Assembly (NCBI GenBank): GCA_963931925.1
Contig: OZ007567.1
Location: 87,513,998 to 87,577,997, forward strand
Reading direction: 5' to 3'
From: Onchidella celtica
Lineage: Eukaryota > Mollusca > Gastropoda > Systellommatophora > Onchidiidae
Length of the DNA stretch: 64,000 bases
Shown here: positions 24,441-34,156 of the stretch, one piece after another
Position numbering within the stretch: the first letter of the stretch is position 1
Layout of the letters: each line of letters begins with the position of its first letter
Made by a program: the position numbers and the translations under genes
Notes under the pieces: model-generated
Told to the model about the DNA's origin: nothing
Databases searched by the model: none
Seen by the model: only the letters and a program-made list of their open reading frames with translations

Positions 24441-24561
24441 TCGCCGCCCATAGATATTGCTTTACACTGGCACAACAGGCACTGCCCACAAAGGCGATCC
24501 AGCGGGACGCAGCGGGCAGCGCATATTGTGCCAGTGTGAAGCAAGATTTATGGGCGGCGAA
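24441..24561. repeat. 121-bp near-perfect palindrome
   Basis: Arms TTCGCCGCCCATA..CTTTACACTGGCACAA (24441-24476) and the inverse (24526-24561) differ at about four positions. The spacer contains a second matched pair (GCACTGCCC / GGGCAGCGC). It would form a long cruciform. It is GC-rich in an AT-rich neighbourhood, compatible with a foldback MITE. About 0.85 kb beyond the 3' end of the SLC22 gene. Confidence 0.7.
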
Positions 24562-25410
24562 CCACCGGTCTGGCGCTTACACCACCCTTGGTCTGTTTCA
24601 GTCCTAAGATTAATGCCGCTGGCGCTCCTCAGTATGATCAATTTTAGTATCAATCATAACCGTTATACAAATTTACATCTTTGTCTTGGTTCAGTTAGGC
24701 TGTTGGTATACTTGGTCAAGTCAGATTTGCGCCTGTTTAGCTCAGTGGGCCAGGTCTCTTTTTCCCCTAGCTGACTCAAGACAGTCTTGACGCACTCGCT
24801 CCAGTGGAACAGTCTTGTTTCAGTCCAACCAATGCTCGAGATCCCTTTAAGTTCCATAGTTCACATCTCACACTAACTAAAACCGAGACAAAACAGCCTT
24901 AACAGTGGTGCTCCACCAATCTAACTGTTAATGAAACTAGATTCTCTTACCAATCCTCGCCTTACACAAAGATAAAAACAATGTATTTTATTAAATTCTC
25001 AGTGTTCGTTGTGTTTACGGATAGTCCCTATCATATACGAAGACTACAAGTACAAGGAAAAAACGTCAGTTCTCACAAAACATGAGTTTTGTGGTTACCT
25101 TCCCCAGCTCATAACTTTAGCTTTGTTCCTCTCATATCGATCGAGTGAAAAACAACCACTGACTAGCAACAGGAACAAATTTAGATGAGGCATCCTCTTT
25201 TCAAGCTATGGACGTTTAAACTTAAAAATGCAAATGTTCCAAACCATTTTGTGACAACTGCCGCTTTCCCCTTGTAGTCTTCACATGGAAAAGAAAGTTA
25301 GACTAAAATGAAATTGTTCTGAATCGATTAAAGTGATAACTTGGGATAACGAACAAGTATAGAAAATGAATACAAAAGAACAATAAACAAAAATTAAAGC
25401 CAATACCAGT
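24562..25410. other. SLC22 gene 3' flank
   Basis: Should contain the transporter 3'UTR. The nearest minus-strand AATAAA is at 24992-24987, about 420 nt after the stop codon, and is a candidate polyadenylation signal only. Confidence 0.4.
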
Positions 25411-27120
25411 TCAGGCGACCGTTTTGGTCTCCAAGGGGGCGAGATCTTCTGGCAACCTTTCGGGATCTTCAGAAACGTCGTCCGGCACCACCGGTTCCTC
25501 TCCTAACACATCTAACATTGGTCTATTTTTAGTTTCAGGCAAAGTCCACATACTGGAAAAGGAGACCACCATCAGACTGCCGAGGATTAAGAAGGAAGCA
25601 AACAAAGGGAGAGTAGTTTTGGGAATGAGATAAGGGGCGATAATACTACCCGTCCTGGCGACTATGTTGGAAAAGCTAAAAGCTAGACTTCGAAATGTGG
25701 TAGGGTATAGTTCAGTATTCCAAGTCATAATAGTACGCCAACCGCTGTCAAGACAGGCACTGCAAAATATGGCTAAAACTGTGGTGCTCAGGCCTGCACG
25801 ATTCTCTCCACTTGTCAGCTGAAGGGCAACTATTATGAAGCAGGCGAGGGCTGCAGAGGCGGTGAATCCAATGGCACCCCAACGACGTCCAATCACAGTG
25901 ACAATCAGCGCGCTCAAAGCACGCATCGGCACTTGTACAATGGACATCAGTATAAAATTGATGTAAAAATTCCCAGAGAAAGCTTGCACACCAAATCCTA
26001 CAGCGTAATACGATAACACCACAGCAAACCACACAATTCCCATAATAATAGTCGGTTTGCGAAGCTCTCCACGGAAAAGGTCGCCATAAGTATGTGTTTC
26101 GACGGAATTCTTCTCCTGTTCTTCCGCGCTTGTAAATTTGACAAAGATGTTTGGGTTGGGCTGAGGTTTTCTATTCAACGTCGCAATTTTCCCGGCTGTT
26201 CTTTTCGCTTCGGAGACACGACCTTGCAGAGCAAGCCACCTCATGCTTTCTGGTGCCCAGAACACGGGCAAACAGGCCAACACAGCCATACCGGCAATGA
26301 CAAAATGTACCTTTGCCCAGTCTTTTAATCCCATAGTGAGCAGTGCAAACACCACAGAGCTGATGTTCCAGTCAGGGATATTACTGACAATGCCCCGACA
26401 TTTGCGTGGTAGGAATTCCATCTGGTAAACGAAATTTGTAGCTTCTACAGTCCCTATGGTCAATCCAATGAAGAAGCGAAGTACAATAAACATATACCAA
26501 TTAACAGAGAACGCAGAGACAACATTTAGTATCGTAGAGAAACCAGTCGCTCCGAATATGGTAAATTTCCGCCCGATTCTGTTAGCTAAATCTCCAGCCA
26601 TTACAGCACCACACAGCACACCAGCCATTTGTACTGAGATGATCAGGGATGATATCCACGCTTTGTGACACAGTAGATTCCACTCAGTCACCACCGTAGA
26701 AGTGGCGTCTTTGAACCTGATATTTCCATTGCATGTGCTAATCAGGTCACAGGTTAAATCAGCAACTGTCTGGTTAAGGCAAGCTCGTGACCTTGCACTG
26801 TCAGGCGTTTCCATCTGTACGGACATGTTCTTGACGTCTACGCCACTTGCCCTACAATAAACTGTATATTCTGGACTCGATAGTCTACTAGACGTGGACC
26901 CGTTAGAAGTTGAATTTACATTATCGAAGACGTTGAAATCGGAGATGTTGGTGTCTGTATGGACACACTCCATTCCAGGGTTGTATCCGCCGAAGACCAT
27001 AAACTGCATATTCCATGACACAGGAAACTCCTGGAGGTAACAGATGATTGATAGCACTACTTGAAACAAGCCACACCCACCGAGCTCGTCTATTATCTTG
27101 TCAGTATTGTCAGAGGCCAT
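25411..27120 (-). CDS. SLC22-type organic cation/carnitine transporter
   Basis: A complete 569-residue major facilitator protein of the SLC22 family, which moves organic cations, zwitterions such as carnitine, or anions across the plasma membrane. Features in order: TM1 (about 17-45), a long extracellular loop (45-150) with about six Cys and several NxS/T sites, TM2 and the loop-2/3 signature GDLANRIGRK (176-185), LPRKCRG (237-243), PESMRWLALQGRVSEA (290-305), TM7-12, VIGRRWG (409-415), ELYPTTFRS (470-478), and LPET (527-530) before an acidic cytoplasmic tail. Length is typical. The usual Asp of the DRxGRR motif is Asn here (N180). The coding region has no intron, but tttttttacctcttcag just upstream (AG at 27138-27137) looks like an acceptor for a 5'UTR intron, arguing against a processed retrocopy. 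Start ATG has A at -3 and G at +4. Substrate unknown. Confidence 0.92.
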   Translation of the reverse strand: MASDNTDKIIDELGGCGLFQVVLSIICYLQEFPVSWNMQFMVFGGYNPGMECVHTDTNISDFNVFDNVNSTSNGSTSSRLSSPEYTVYCRASGVDVKNMSVQMETPDSARSRACLNQTVADLTCDLISTCNGNIRFKDATSTVVTEWNLLCHKAWISSLIISVQMAGVLCGAVMAGDLANRIGRKFTIFGATGFSTILNVVSAFSVNWYMFIVLRFFIGLTIGTVEATNFVYQMEFLPRKCRGIVSNIPDWNISSVVFALLTMGLKDWAKVHFVIAGMAVLACLPVFWAPESMRWLALQGRVSEAKRTAGKIATLNRKPQPNPNIFVKFTSAEEQEKNSVETHTYGDLFRGELRKPTIIMGIVWFAVVLSYYAVGFGVQAFSGNFYINFILMSIVQVPMRALSALIVTVIGRRWGAIGFTASAALACFIIVALQLTSGENRAGLSTTVLAIFCSACLDSGWRTIMTWNTELYPTTFRSLAFSFSNIVARTGSIIAPYLIPKTTLPLFASFLILGSLMVVSFSSMWTLPETKNRPMLDVLGEEPVVPDDVSEDPERLPEDLAPLETKTVA

Positions 27121-27136
27121 GATATTCAGTGTGCTC
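27121..27136 (-). promoter_or_regulatory. SLC22 5'UTR piece and probable splice acceptor
   Basis: A pyrimidine-rich tract followed by CAG on the minus strand places a likely intron/exon junction 16 nt before the start codon. Any upstream non-coding exon was not located. Confidence 0.5.
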
Positions 27137-27720
27137 CTGAAGAGGTAAAAAAAATAATTGAAAAGATGAAATCACAAAATAGTCAGTGACAAGAAGCAGA
27201 GTATACAAAAGGCCCCACGGGAAGACTTCAGTACTGAATGAACCCTTTCAACCCTTTATAGTATGGACATCTTCGTGTTTCGGTGACCGTTCACTGCCCA
27301 TGTCCCTGCTCTTTATTTTTACACTTAAAGCAGGTATTACAATTATTGTTTCATACAGTATGTTATTTTGTGCGTGGCAGGAATTAGATCTACGAGAATC
27401 CAGAACGATGGTAATAATAATGATAGCAATAATAATAATGGTAGATAAAAATCACATTCCCTCCAATGCAAGCTCTAAATTCCTCCACTTAAATTAAAAA
27501 TTTCTCCCTTCGCGCCAACCGGCTCAACTGCCGCTTTAGGAGGCACGCGGCAAAGCAAATACCATTTCGAGGGATGTTCGCTGTGCTCAAGAGTCACACT
27601 AGGATTGATATTTCCCAGCTCAGGCTGTCAGCATTCAGGTCTATTTTAGGAGGTTCGTTGCCCTTGGCATTTACACCTCACCTTTCTTGTTTTTGTTTTT
27701 CTTGTTGTGGTCGGGGATTC
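27137..27720. other. SLC22 upstream region
   Basis: Mostly AT-rich with an AATAATAAT tract near 27415-27440. The open frames here are not supported. Confidence 0.4.
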
Positions 27721-27980
27721 GTTTTTTTTAGAATTTTGCCCTGGCAGGGGCCTGTTCGGCTGCTCCTTTCGATTCCCAACTGCCAAGGTATCTTTAACGT
27801 GCGCAACGTGCATATATATGGGCCCTCCGAATTTTTCTCCTTGTCCGAGAAGACTAGGTGCTCGATCCTACCTACCAGAGGACCAGGGACAGGGAAATAT
27901 GAGAAAATTCCCAAAAATTCCAACAAGCCTGCACCGACCGGGATTCGAACCCGGTACCTTCGGCATGAGAGGCGAGCTTA
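27721..27980 (-). mobile_element. tRNA-derived SINE, copy 2 (5'-truncated)
   Basis: Same family as 7785-8062. The minus strand shows CTCATGCCGAAGG, an intact box B GGTTCGAATCCCGGT, then the family body and a poly-A tail at 27721-27730. The extreme tRNA-like head is missing. The plus-strand frames that cross it are artefacts of the SINE. Confidence 0.75.
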
Positions 27981-29039
27981 TGTTTGTCGGCATATTGCTG
28001 GGTGCGGCCCGCGGCCGTTAACGCTGTGTTCAGTGATGGCTTTAGCAACTTTGAAATTCTGAATGGCTAGCCTGTAAATTTCAGTAAAGAGGAATATTAT
28101 AAGCAAATGCGAGTTGTCTGTTTGTGTGTGGACGATTTATTCAGAAACAACAAGAGGTAGTCGCCAAGGTAGCAGAGAAAAGGCACCAGAGTTCCGTTTG
28201 CGTTACATCGCATTTTTTCCGCTAATAAGTAAAGCCGACTGTTAGTGTTACACACTGTTTTAAACTTTATGACCAGTTATCACTTCATATTGGCAATAAA
28301 ATTTTCATACTTGGCCAAGAAAAATAGTACAGTCCCAAAAAAAAACAAAAGCCTGAAGTGAGACAAAATCGGAAAACAGCTGAGTGATATCTTGAAACTG
28401 GCTGGGGAGAGGTCACGGTAACTGAGTTTACGGAAAGCGTGTCTGGGGAAGGTTTGCCGAAACAAAATTTTGGTATGGTGCCCACGAATTTAAACTCACA
28501 ACACACGGATACCACGTGATTATGTGCGAATTTTCTCTCTCCCTCTCTCTCTCTCTATGTCTTTCAAAATAATAATATTCAGGGATGACTTCCGACTCCC
28601 GGCTAGATTTGCTTGCTACAGCAATAAAGTATTCCAAACTGCGGAGGTATATGGATCCCTACAAGGACGCGACTTTAGGAGCGGCCGTGACCGGGGGTCG
28701 CACGGGGACGGAGCCCCCTGCCAATTAGTCCTCTCTAGGGATGTTTTTATAGTAAACGCCCGGCTCGGCCGTTAACTGTCAAGTATATTAAAACCAATCT
28801 TTAATACTAAAATGAAACATATTCGGAAGTCTTTCCATATTATAATACCTTAAGCATCAGGTCCTGGATACAGCCGCCCAATTTCCTCCACGAAAGGATA
28901 AACTAGGGTGTGTTTATCACAGCCATGCCGCCCAAAAAAATTCAGCTAGGTGCTCAGCAAAATTTTTTTGCCTTGTTATGCTGGACGGCAAGGCTCTCCT
29001 GACAGCCCACCGGCTTGAACTTGATTCTTTTGTGTTTGT
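27981..29039. other. Non-coding stretch, nothing recognised
   Basis: Includes a short CT repeat at 28530-28560 and a GC-richer patch at 28660-28770. No gene recognised. Confidence 0.5.
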
Positions 29040-29645
29040 TCAGGCGCCTGAGTCTGGCTCTACGACATTCTCACTAAGATTCTCTGTGACCAGGTGTGTG
29101 TAGCCACAGCTGTTGAGTTTACTGTAATTCTTAAAACAATCTGAGACGATGATTGAATCTTTTTCCACTCGTTCTTTGATGACCCCACGCAGCGTGTCTT
29201 CTGTCCGGTCTTCGGAATTTAAAAAACCATTCTTTTGGTTCCCTACAAATTCCCCCCCCCCCTCCCAAATACAGAACCCACTGCCCTTCAACGACAACCT
29301 CTACTACTAAATTTTCTTTTTCCAAATTTGGCCTCATCCATTTCTTCAACTGTACATTTTTTTCCCTCCCATTTTTTTTACTTGTTTCTTGTCCTCAAGG
29401 AGTGAATGGGCGCAGCCTTCTCTGCAGTAACTAAAGTAATCGGCCACTGTCTCTCTCGACGTTAGGATGGGCAGGAGAGATGATTCAACAATTCTTTGGT
29501 CGTAATCCAGTTTTTTAGGAAACAGTAAACAAGAAGCAAGGATTTTTCCAGCGAAACTGTCGCCCCCTCGAACCAAGTGGTTTTCCTTGCATTAACCCAG
29601 TAGTTTTTCGCTTCACGGTTAGCACTTTCATTAGTTACATACAAT
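29040..29645 (-). pseudogene. Merlin-type (IS1595/ISXO2-like) transposase relic
   Basis: Minus-strand frames, read with shifts, follow the ISXO2/IS1595-like DDE transposase: TTWFEGATVSLEKSLLLVYC, TTKELL, RETVADYFSYCREGC, MDEAKFGKRKF (first catalytic Asp, about 29320), VEGQWVL, IIVSDCFKNYSKL (second Asp) and GYTHLVTENLSENVVEPDSGA. The final catalytic part after PDSGA is lost. Such domains in animals come from Merlin DNA transposons. At least two frameshifts make it inactive. Terminal repeats were not identified. Confidence 0.75.
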
Positions 29646-29648
29646 TAA

Positions 29649-29673
29649 ATATATATATATATATATATATATA
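29649..29673. repeat. (AT)n microsatellite
   Basis: About 12 AT units just beyond the Merlin relic. Confidence 0.9.
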
Positions 29674-30559
29674 CACAAATTTATGGCGAACGGGTCTGTT
29701 GTGTTGCTTTTGTGGGTATACTTTGTCCAAGTCACACAAACACGTCGGACACAGCGTTGATTTGGGACTTAGTCCATGCTTTTGACAAAATTCCAAACAC
29801 GTTTCCCTCCTCGGTACTTATTAACGGTAACAAAGTATGAAAATTTCATCCGTTTTTTTTTCTTGGCCTCCGGGGGCTCAGCACAAGCCATAGGTAAACT
29901 TACAACTACACACATTAGTAAATCCAGAAGAAATTAACTTTTATCACATTCACACACACATGGCTCGATCACAACAGTAAGCGCAGATCATGCAATCTCG
30001 GAGCGGCTGAAATCGGACTGTTCCGCTGCCAAGTCGGTTCATAATTCATCTGATTGGCTCTCATATTTCATAACAAACAGAGGTCATTTTCTGCGTCAAA
30101 CCGATGTGTAAACAAAGTGAGTATCGGCGGCGGGGGTGTGAGGAAGTGGCGTTGCTCGCCATTGTGTTTACGAAGTGAGTAGGTCATTGTGACCCAATTC
30201 TGATCCGACAATAATTATTGTTTGGTATAGTCCGTTCACAGAGGCCTGATCATAGAAAACTACTCGGAGCGTTGCAACTGTCGATGATATTTGAATCTAA
30301 TTTGGCGTGAAGTCTTATATTTGTGATGACCCTAACCCAAATTGTTTTCCCCCGAATTATTAAAGTAGTTTTCGAGTTTGTTTATTTGCGGTATATAAAG
30401 AGAGCACCGACAAGGGTAAACATTTAGGTGGTTTACTGTAATAATTTAACATCATCGTTTTGAGCCCCACTAAAATGTGGTACAGCACGGGATTAAAATG
30501 AGTTTTAAAAAAACAACTCGTGATTGTTCACTGGTACTGTGGTCGGCCAACACGGAGGT
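29674..30559. other. Non-coding stretch, nothing recognised
   Basis: No open frame or repeat partner seen. A slightly GC-richer patch lies at 30120-30170. Confidence 0.4.
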
Positions 30560-30641
30560 CAGAGGCTTTATCAGACATCTGCCAATTTCAGAATTCCTTT
30601 CATCGTGGATTTAAACATCAAAATCAATACGGTGCGGAACA

Positions 30642-30863
30642 TTGGAGAACAAGACCTTCAAATTGTCAGACATCCAAAATCTAACTCATGCAGCATTGAA
30701 AACAGTCGATGCAGAATTTGTCTTCAAGTGCGAGGACCATGTATTGCGGTTGGAGGAAGAATACTGCATTACTGGCAAAACGAGGGCCTTCATTTTATTC
30801 AACCGAATATTATATCGTCATCAGTCCAATGGAGACATTCGACTCAGAAAGCAGCTGAGATGA
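30642..30863 (+). pseudogene. Possible C-terminal fragment of a DDE transposase-related ORF
   Basis: A 73-codon frame reads LTHAALKTVDAEFVFKCEDH followed by VLRLEEEYCITG. The pattern of a conserved Cys/His then a basic-acidic VxxxEEEYW-like segment recalls the C-terminal end of some IS630/pogo-related transposase proteins in animals. It is short, lacks a catalytic domain, and the call is tentative. Confidence 0.25.
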
Positions 30864-31183
30864 CAAAACATTAAAAAAACATCGAAAAGTTCTTGCCCGT
30901 TTTGAAACCAAAAAAACCCCACCTTTTTAGGGCTAACCTTTCTAATGGGCCTAAAGTTGCCCCAAGTCCGCAACCTGATCATTGTACCCACAAAGCCATG
31001 CTCTTGCAATGACAGTGACTCAGAGGGGAAAGGGTGGTCATGTATCGATATATTTCTCACAACTTATTACAGATTGGAAAGCCTAGCTACTTTACAAACT
31101 TTCTTTCATATGGTGTTACCGTTTAGCATAACTAGAAGGTTGTTTTCAATAGATAAGTAATGAATCTGTAGTAATAGTAGCCA

Positions 31184-31860
31184 CGGGCGAGGCTTCCTCA
31201 TAATCAAATAATCAGTGATTACCCTACTAATACTGTATTAATTCTAGAATTACTGTGCTTTCCAGATCGAGCCCAACTCCAAGACCATTTTAGTCAGTTC
31301 AGCATTCAATTCTACCTCGCTATTTGCGTTTGTTATATATAGTCCAACACCCCTCACAGAAAAGCATCTTTATAGTGACCTACACTTTATGAACTTATCC
31401 ATTATCAGTGATTAACAAAGACGAAGGAGACTTGACTAAACCCAGAAGCTATTTTGAGCATCCTGTATTCGTCGACGCGGCCCCGTACACAGCAGAATAG
31501 TGGGGGGAAAAAATGGAATCATAATCAGTTTGACCTGATTTTACCTATAGATGCACGTTTTTCACTATGCGGTCGTTTTCATCCTAATCGAAAGGTAAAG
31601 AATAGAGTGAACGAGTTTGTGTGGGGTTTTTTGTTTGGTTTGAATAATTCACTCTAAGCACAGCAAGAGCTATCAAAGCATAATGCAAGTAATATATAGT
31701 CTAGATCCAGACAGCTGTGATCAAAATCAGTCGAACATATCAAGAACATCACTTCACTTGATAGGTCGAGCGAACCTACACCGCAACGGCATACTTATTG
31801 CATTTTCTCCGAGATCGCTGCACATCGTTGTGTCACAGAGATGCTACTTGAGCATTTTCT
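31184..31860 (+). repeat. Helitron-internal repeat, second copy
   Basis: Closely matches 18361-19020, inside the Helitron at 18283-20583: GGGCGAGGCTTCCTCATAAT, TCCAGATCGAGCCCAACTCC and CACTTCACTTGATA-type blocks in the same order and orientation. No Helitron ends were found, so it is a partial copy. Confidence 0.75.
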
Positions 31861-32401
31861 ACCTCAAGTCCGTAACGTGATGCTATGCCACCGCAATACA
31901 CCACGGATTGTTACTATATTTAGGAACGTAGATCAACTACAGGGAAACGAGAAGTGGAACACACGTACATTGTAAACAGCTATAAGTTTGGGGCCTATTA
32001 AATTGAAAACAGAGAAAAGATCGAAGGAATTCGCCGCTTTGATGGAGTTTGAAAGAGCGGTGCTGTGCACAGACTTCAAATTCAAGATTTGTAGGGTCAG
32101 GATAAACGTAAGACTGCATGCAAAAATTCAGGACGCTGTATTTCGTAACAGCTGAGAAAATCCAACTAAACCGTGATCACGCCTCGGTGAACGAACTATT
32201 AATAATTTTTATATCATCAAAGTCCACACATTTGTTATTAAAATGATGGGAACGGGTGAGAAGACTATTTGTAGGCTATGCACAGACGTTCTCGGTATTT
32301 TTAAATACATTATATTGCTTTGAATCTTTGAATCGGGCGAGCTGAAACCAGTCTGGTGGGTGGAGATTATACCGCACAACGTCTGTCGCCAGCAATTGGT
32401 C
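31861..32401. other. Non-coding stretch, nothing recognised
   Basis: No supported frame or repeat. Confidence 0.4.
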
Positions 32402-32513
32402 CTCCAGCTAGCAACCAGCTGGGTTGCGGTGTGGTTTGTTAGTACTGGTTAAGTAGTGTTTTAGTGCATAATAATTAGGTGGCGTGCCATCACACGCCAG
32501 CCCTGGTCTGGCT
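32402..32513 (+). repeat. Direct repeat flanking the Harbinger relic, left
   Basis: GGGTTGCGGTGTG, TTTTAGTG..GCATA..AATTAG and TGGCGTGCCA recur in the same order at 33193-33322. This suggests the transposon entered a pre-existing tandem duplication of about 115-130 bp. Confidence 0.6.
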
Positions 32514-33188
32514 AACAGCCGGTTCAGACAGGGCGGTTTCAACCGCGACGGCTACCGCGCGTTTCCCGGTGGTATCGTTCAGACAAGGCGGTTTGCAACG
32601 CGACGTAACCACAGCGGTTGACTCAAGAACTGGAAATTTTAAGCAGTGTCAGGATGGATGTGGAGGAAATAACATGCGTTTGGTTGTTACATCGCCGCTT
32701 GAAACGACGCAAACAGAGACAAAGACAATATTGGATTCATCCCATTCTACGTGATAGACTAACGCACGGCATGTTTCCCACCCTGTATCCTTCCTTAAGG
32801 GCGCATGAAGAAAAGTTTTTCAATTATTTGAGAATGTCCAGGAAATCATTTGACGACTTGCTGCAACTAGCCTAGACAAGGAGGACCTGTCTTCAACCAA
32901 GACCCCGATGAGGAATTGCATCAGCCCAGGAAGCTTTTGTTTACATCACACATCCTGTTCTCTCATTGGCTGGCGTACTGCAAACCGAGCGGGAGACCAG
33001 CTGTGTGTGTACCATGCCTATGTGTGTAGGTATCTCGACCCGCTGGCCGACCGCGCGGTTGCGAGGGGAAACTCACAACCGCGGCGTTTCCTCAAAGATT
33101 ACGTGTGAAAGATTCCATAGGCTATCATTGAAAATGCAACCGCGCGTTTCCAACCGCGCGGTTTAAACCGCCCTGTCTGAACCGGCCC
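32514..33188 (+). mobile_element. PIF/Harbinger-like relic with terminal inverted repeats
   Basis: Left terminus GCCGGTTCAGACAGGGCGGT (32518 onward) is matched inverted at 33165-33188. Inside, 32618-32875 encodes RRQRQYWIHPILRDR-like and FFNYLRMSRKSFDDLLQLA, the N-terminal part of the HARBI1-type nuclease. It is followed by a stop, with no DDE domain, so the copy is internally deleted. A partial extra copy of the terminus lies at 32577-32600. Flanks are TAA on the left and TTA on the right, which could be a TWA target site with one change. Confidence 0.7.
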
Positions 33189-33192
33189 TTAC

Positions 33193-33322
33193 CCCAGCAA
33201 GCATCCAGCTGTGGGTTGCGGTGTGCACATGTGGCAGTAGTATTTTAGTGTGATGCATAGTAATTAGATGGCGTGCCACCAAACTGGGGCGTGCGCCAGC
33301 CTCTGTCTGGCATACCACTTAT
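33193..33322 (+). repeat. Direct repeat flanking the Harbinger relic, right
   Basis: Partner of 32402-32513, moderately diverged. Confidence 0.6.
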
Positions 33323-34156
33323 GATAACCTTGGCCAACCTTTGGTTGGGTTATTGAGTACAAACTCAATAAAATCTAATTCTAATTTCTATTCCCCTTCC
33401 ACCCCATTTCCATTCCACTTTTTGAAGAGTACAATGCGAATTGGATGCCTCTCCTCTCCTAACCCATTCCTTTTCTATAAAACGCAATAACGATTCGTCG
33501 ATTGAGGCCATGAGACTGAAGTTTCGGCTGAAAAATATATATATACGAGTACAGGAGACAAAAATAATTGGATCCACAGTATATTTCAAAGAAAGCCAAT
33601 ATTTTGGTGAATTCCATCTTCTCGAAGAGGTTTTACAGGATGATGAGGAATGCGGCACATACATAAGGACGAAACCTGCAACTGATGCTTCTGGAGGTAA
33701 TTGGACCTGAAACCGAAAAGCGGACGACAAATTAAAATTTCATTTACGGCCACCATTATGAATTTGACATGCGATACTCAACTGTGATCACAAGTCTGTG
33801 GATTGTAAATGAAACGAAATTTTAGTGCAGCGGGAACCTTTCTGTTGGATGGGGTTGGTACTGACTGGAAGCCGCGAGGAAGGGGAATGGCATTGAAAAC
33901 AGGGGCACTCCGTTAGGCAACAAAGATTAGGAAGGTCTCAGCCCACCCTACCCCACAAAAAAAGTCGGAATGGAAGAGGAATAGAAATGGATTTTACTGC
34001 GTTTGTACCCGAAGTATTGCACCAATAGCTTTGCGTATAAGCGTATTTGAGAATGTATTCAAGTACTGCTGATGCTTTTTTTTTTTATGCCTCATCACTG
34101 GTGCTATGTGCATGTCAGTACTACTACTACGTCATCTGGTACTTTTTGTATGTCCC
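33323..34156. other. Unassigned stretch with overlapping open frames
   Basis: At 33441-33710 (+) and 33365-33730 (-) both strands are open for 89 and 121 codons. Neither shows a known domain. The plus frame (RLKNIYIRVQETKIIGSTVY) looks slightly protein-like but no gene can be claimed. Confidence 0.3.

Noticed and set aside
24720-24790. tRNA-like TTTAGCTCAGTGGGCCAGGT
   Set aside because: Box A resemblance only; no box B and no cloverleaf downstream.
27574-28062. 162-codon plus-strand frame
   Set aside because: Runs through a reverse-oriented SINE including its box B; a repeat-derived frame without domain.
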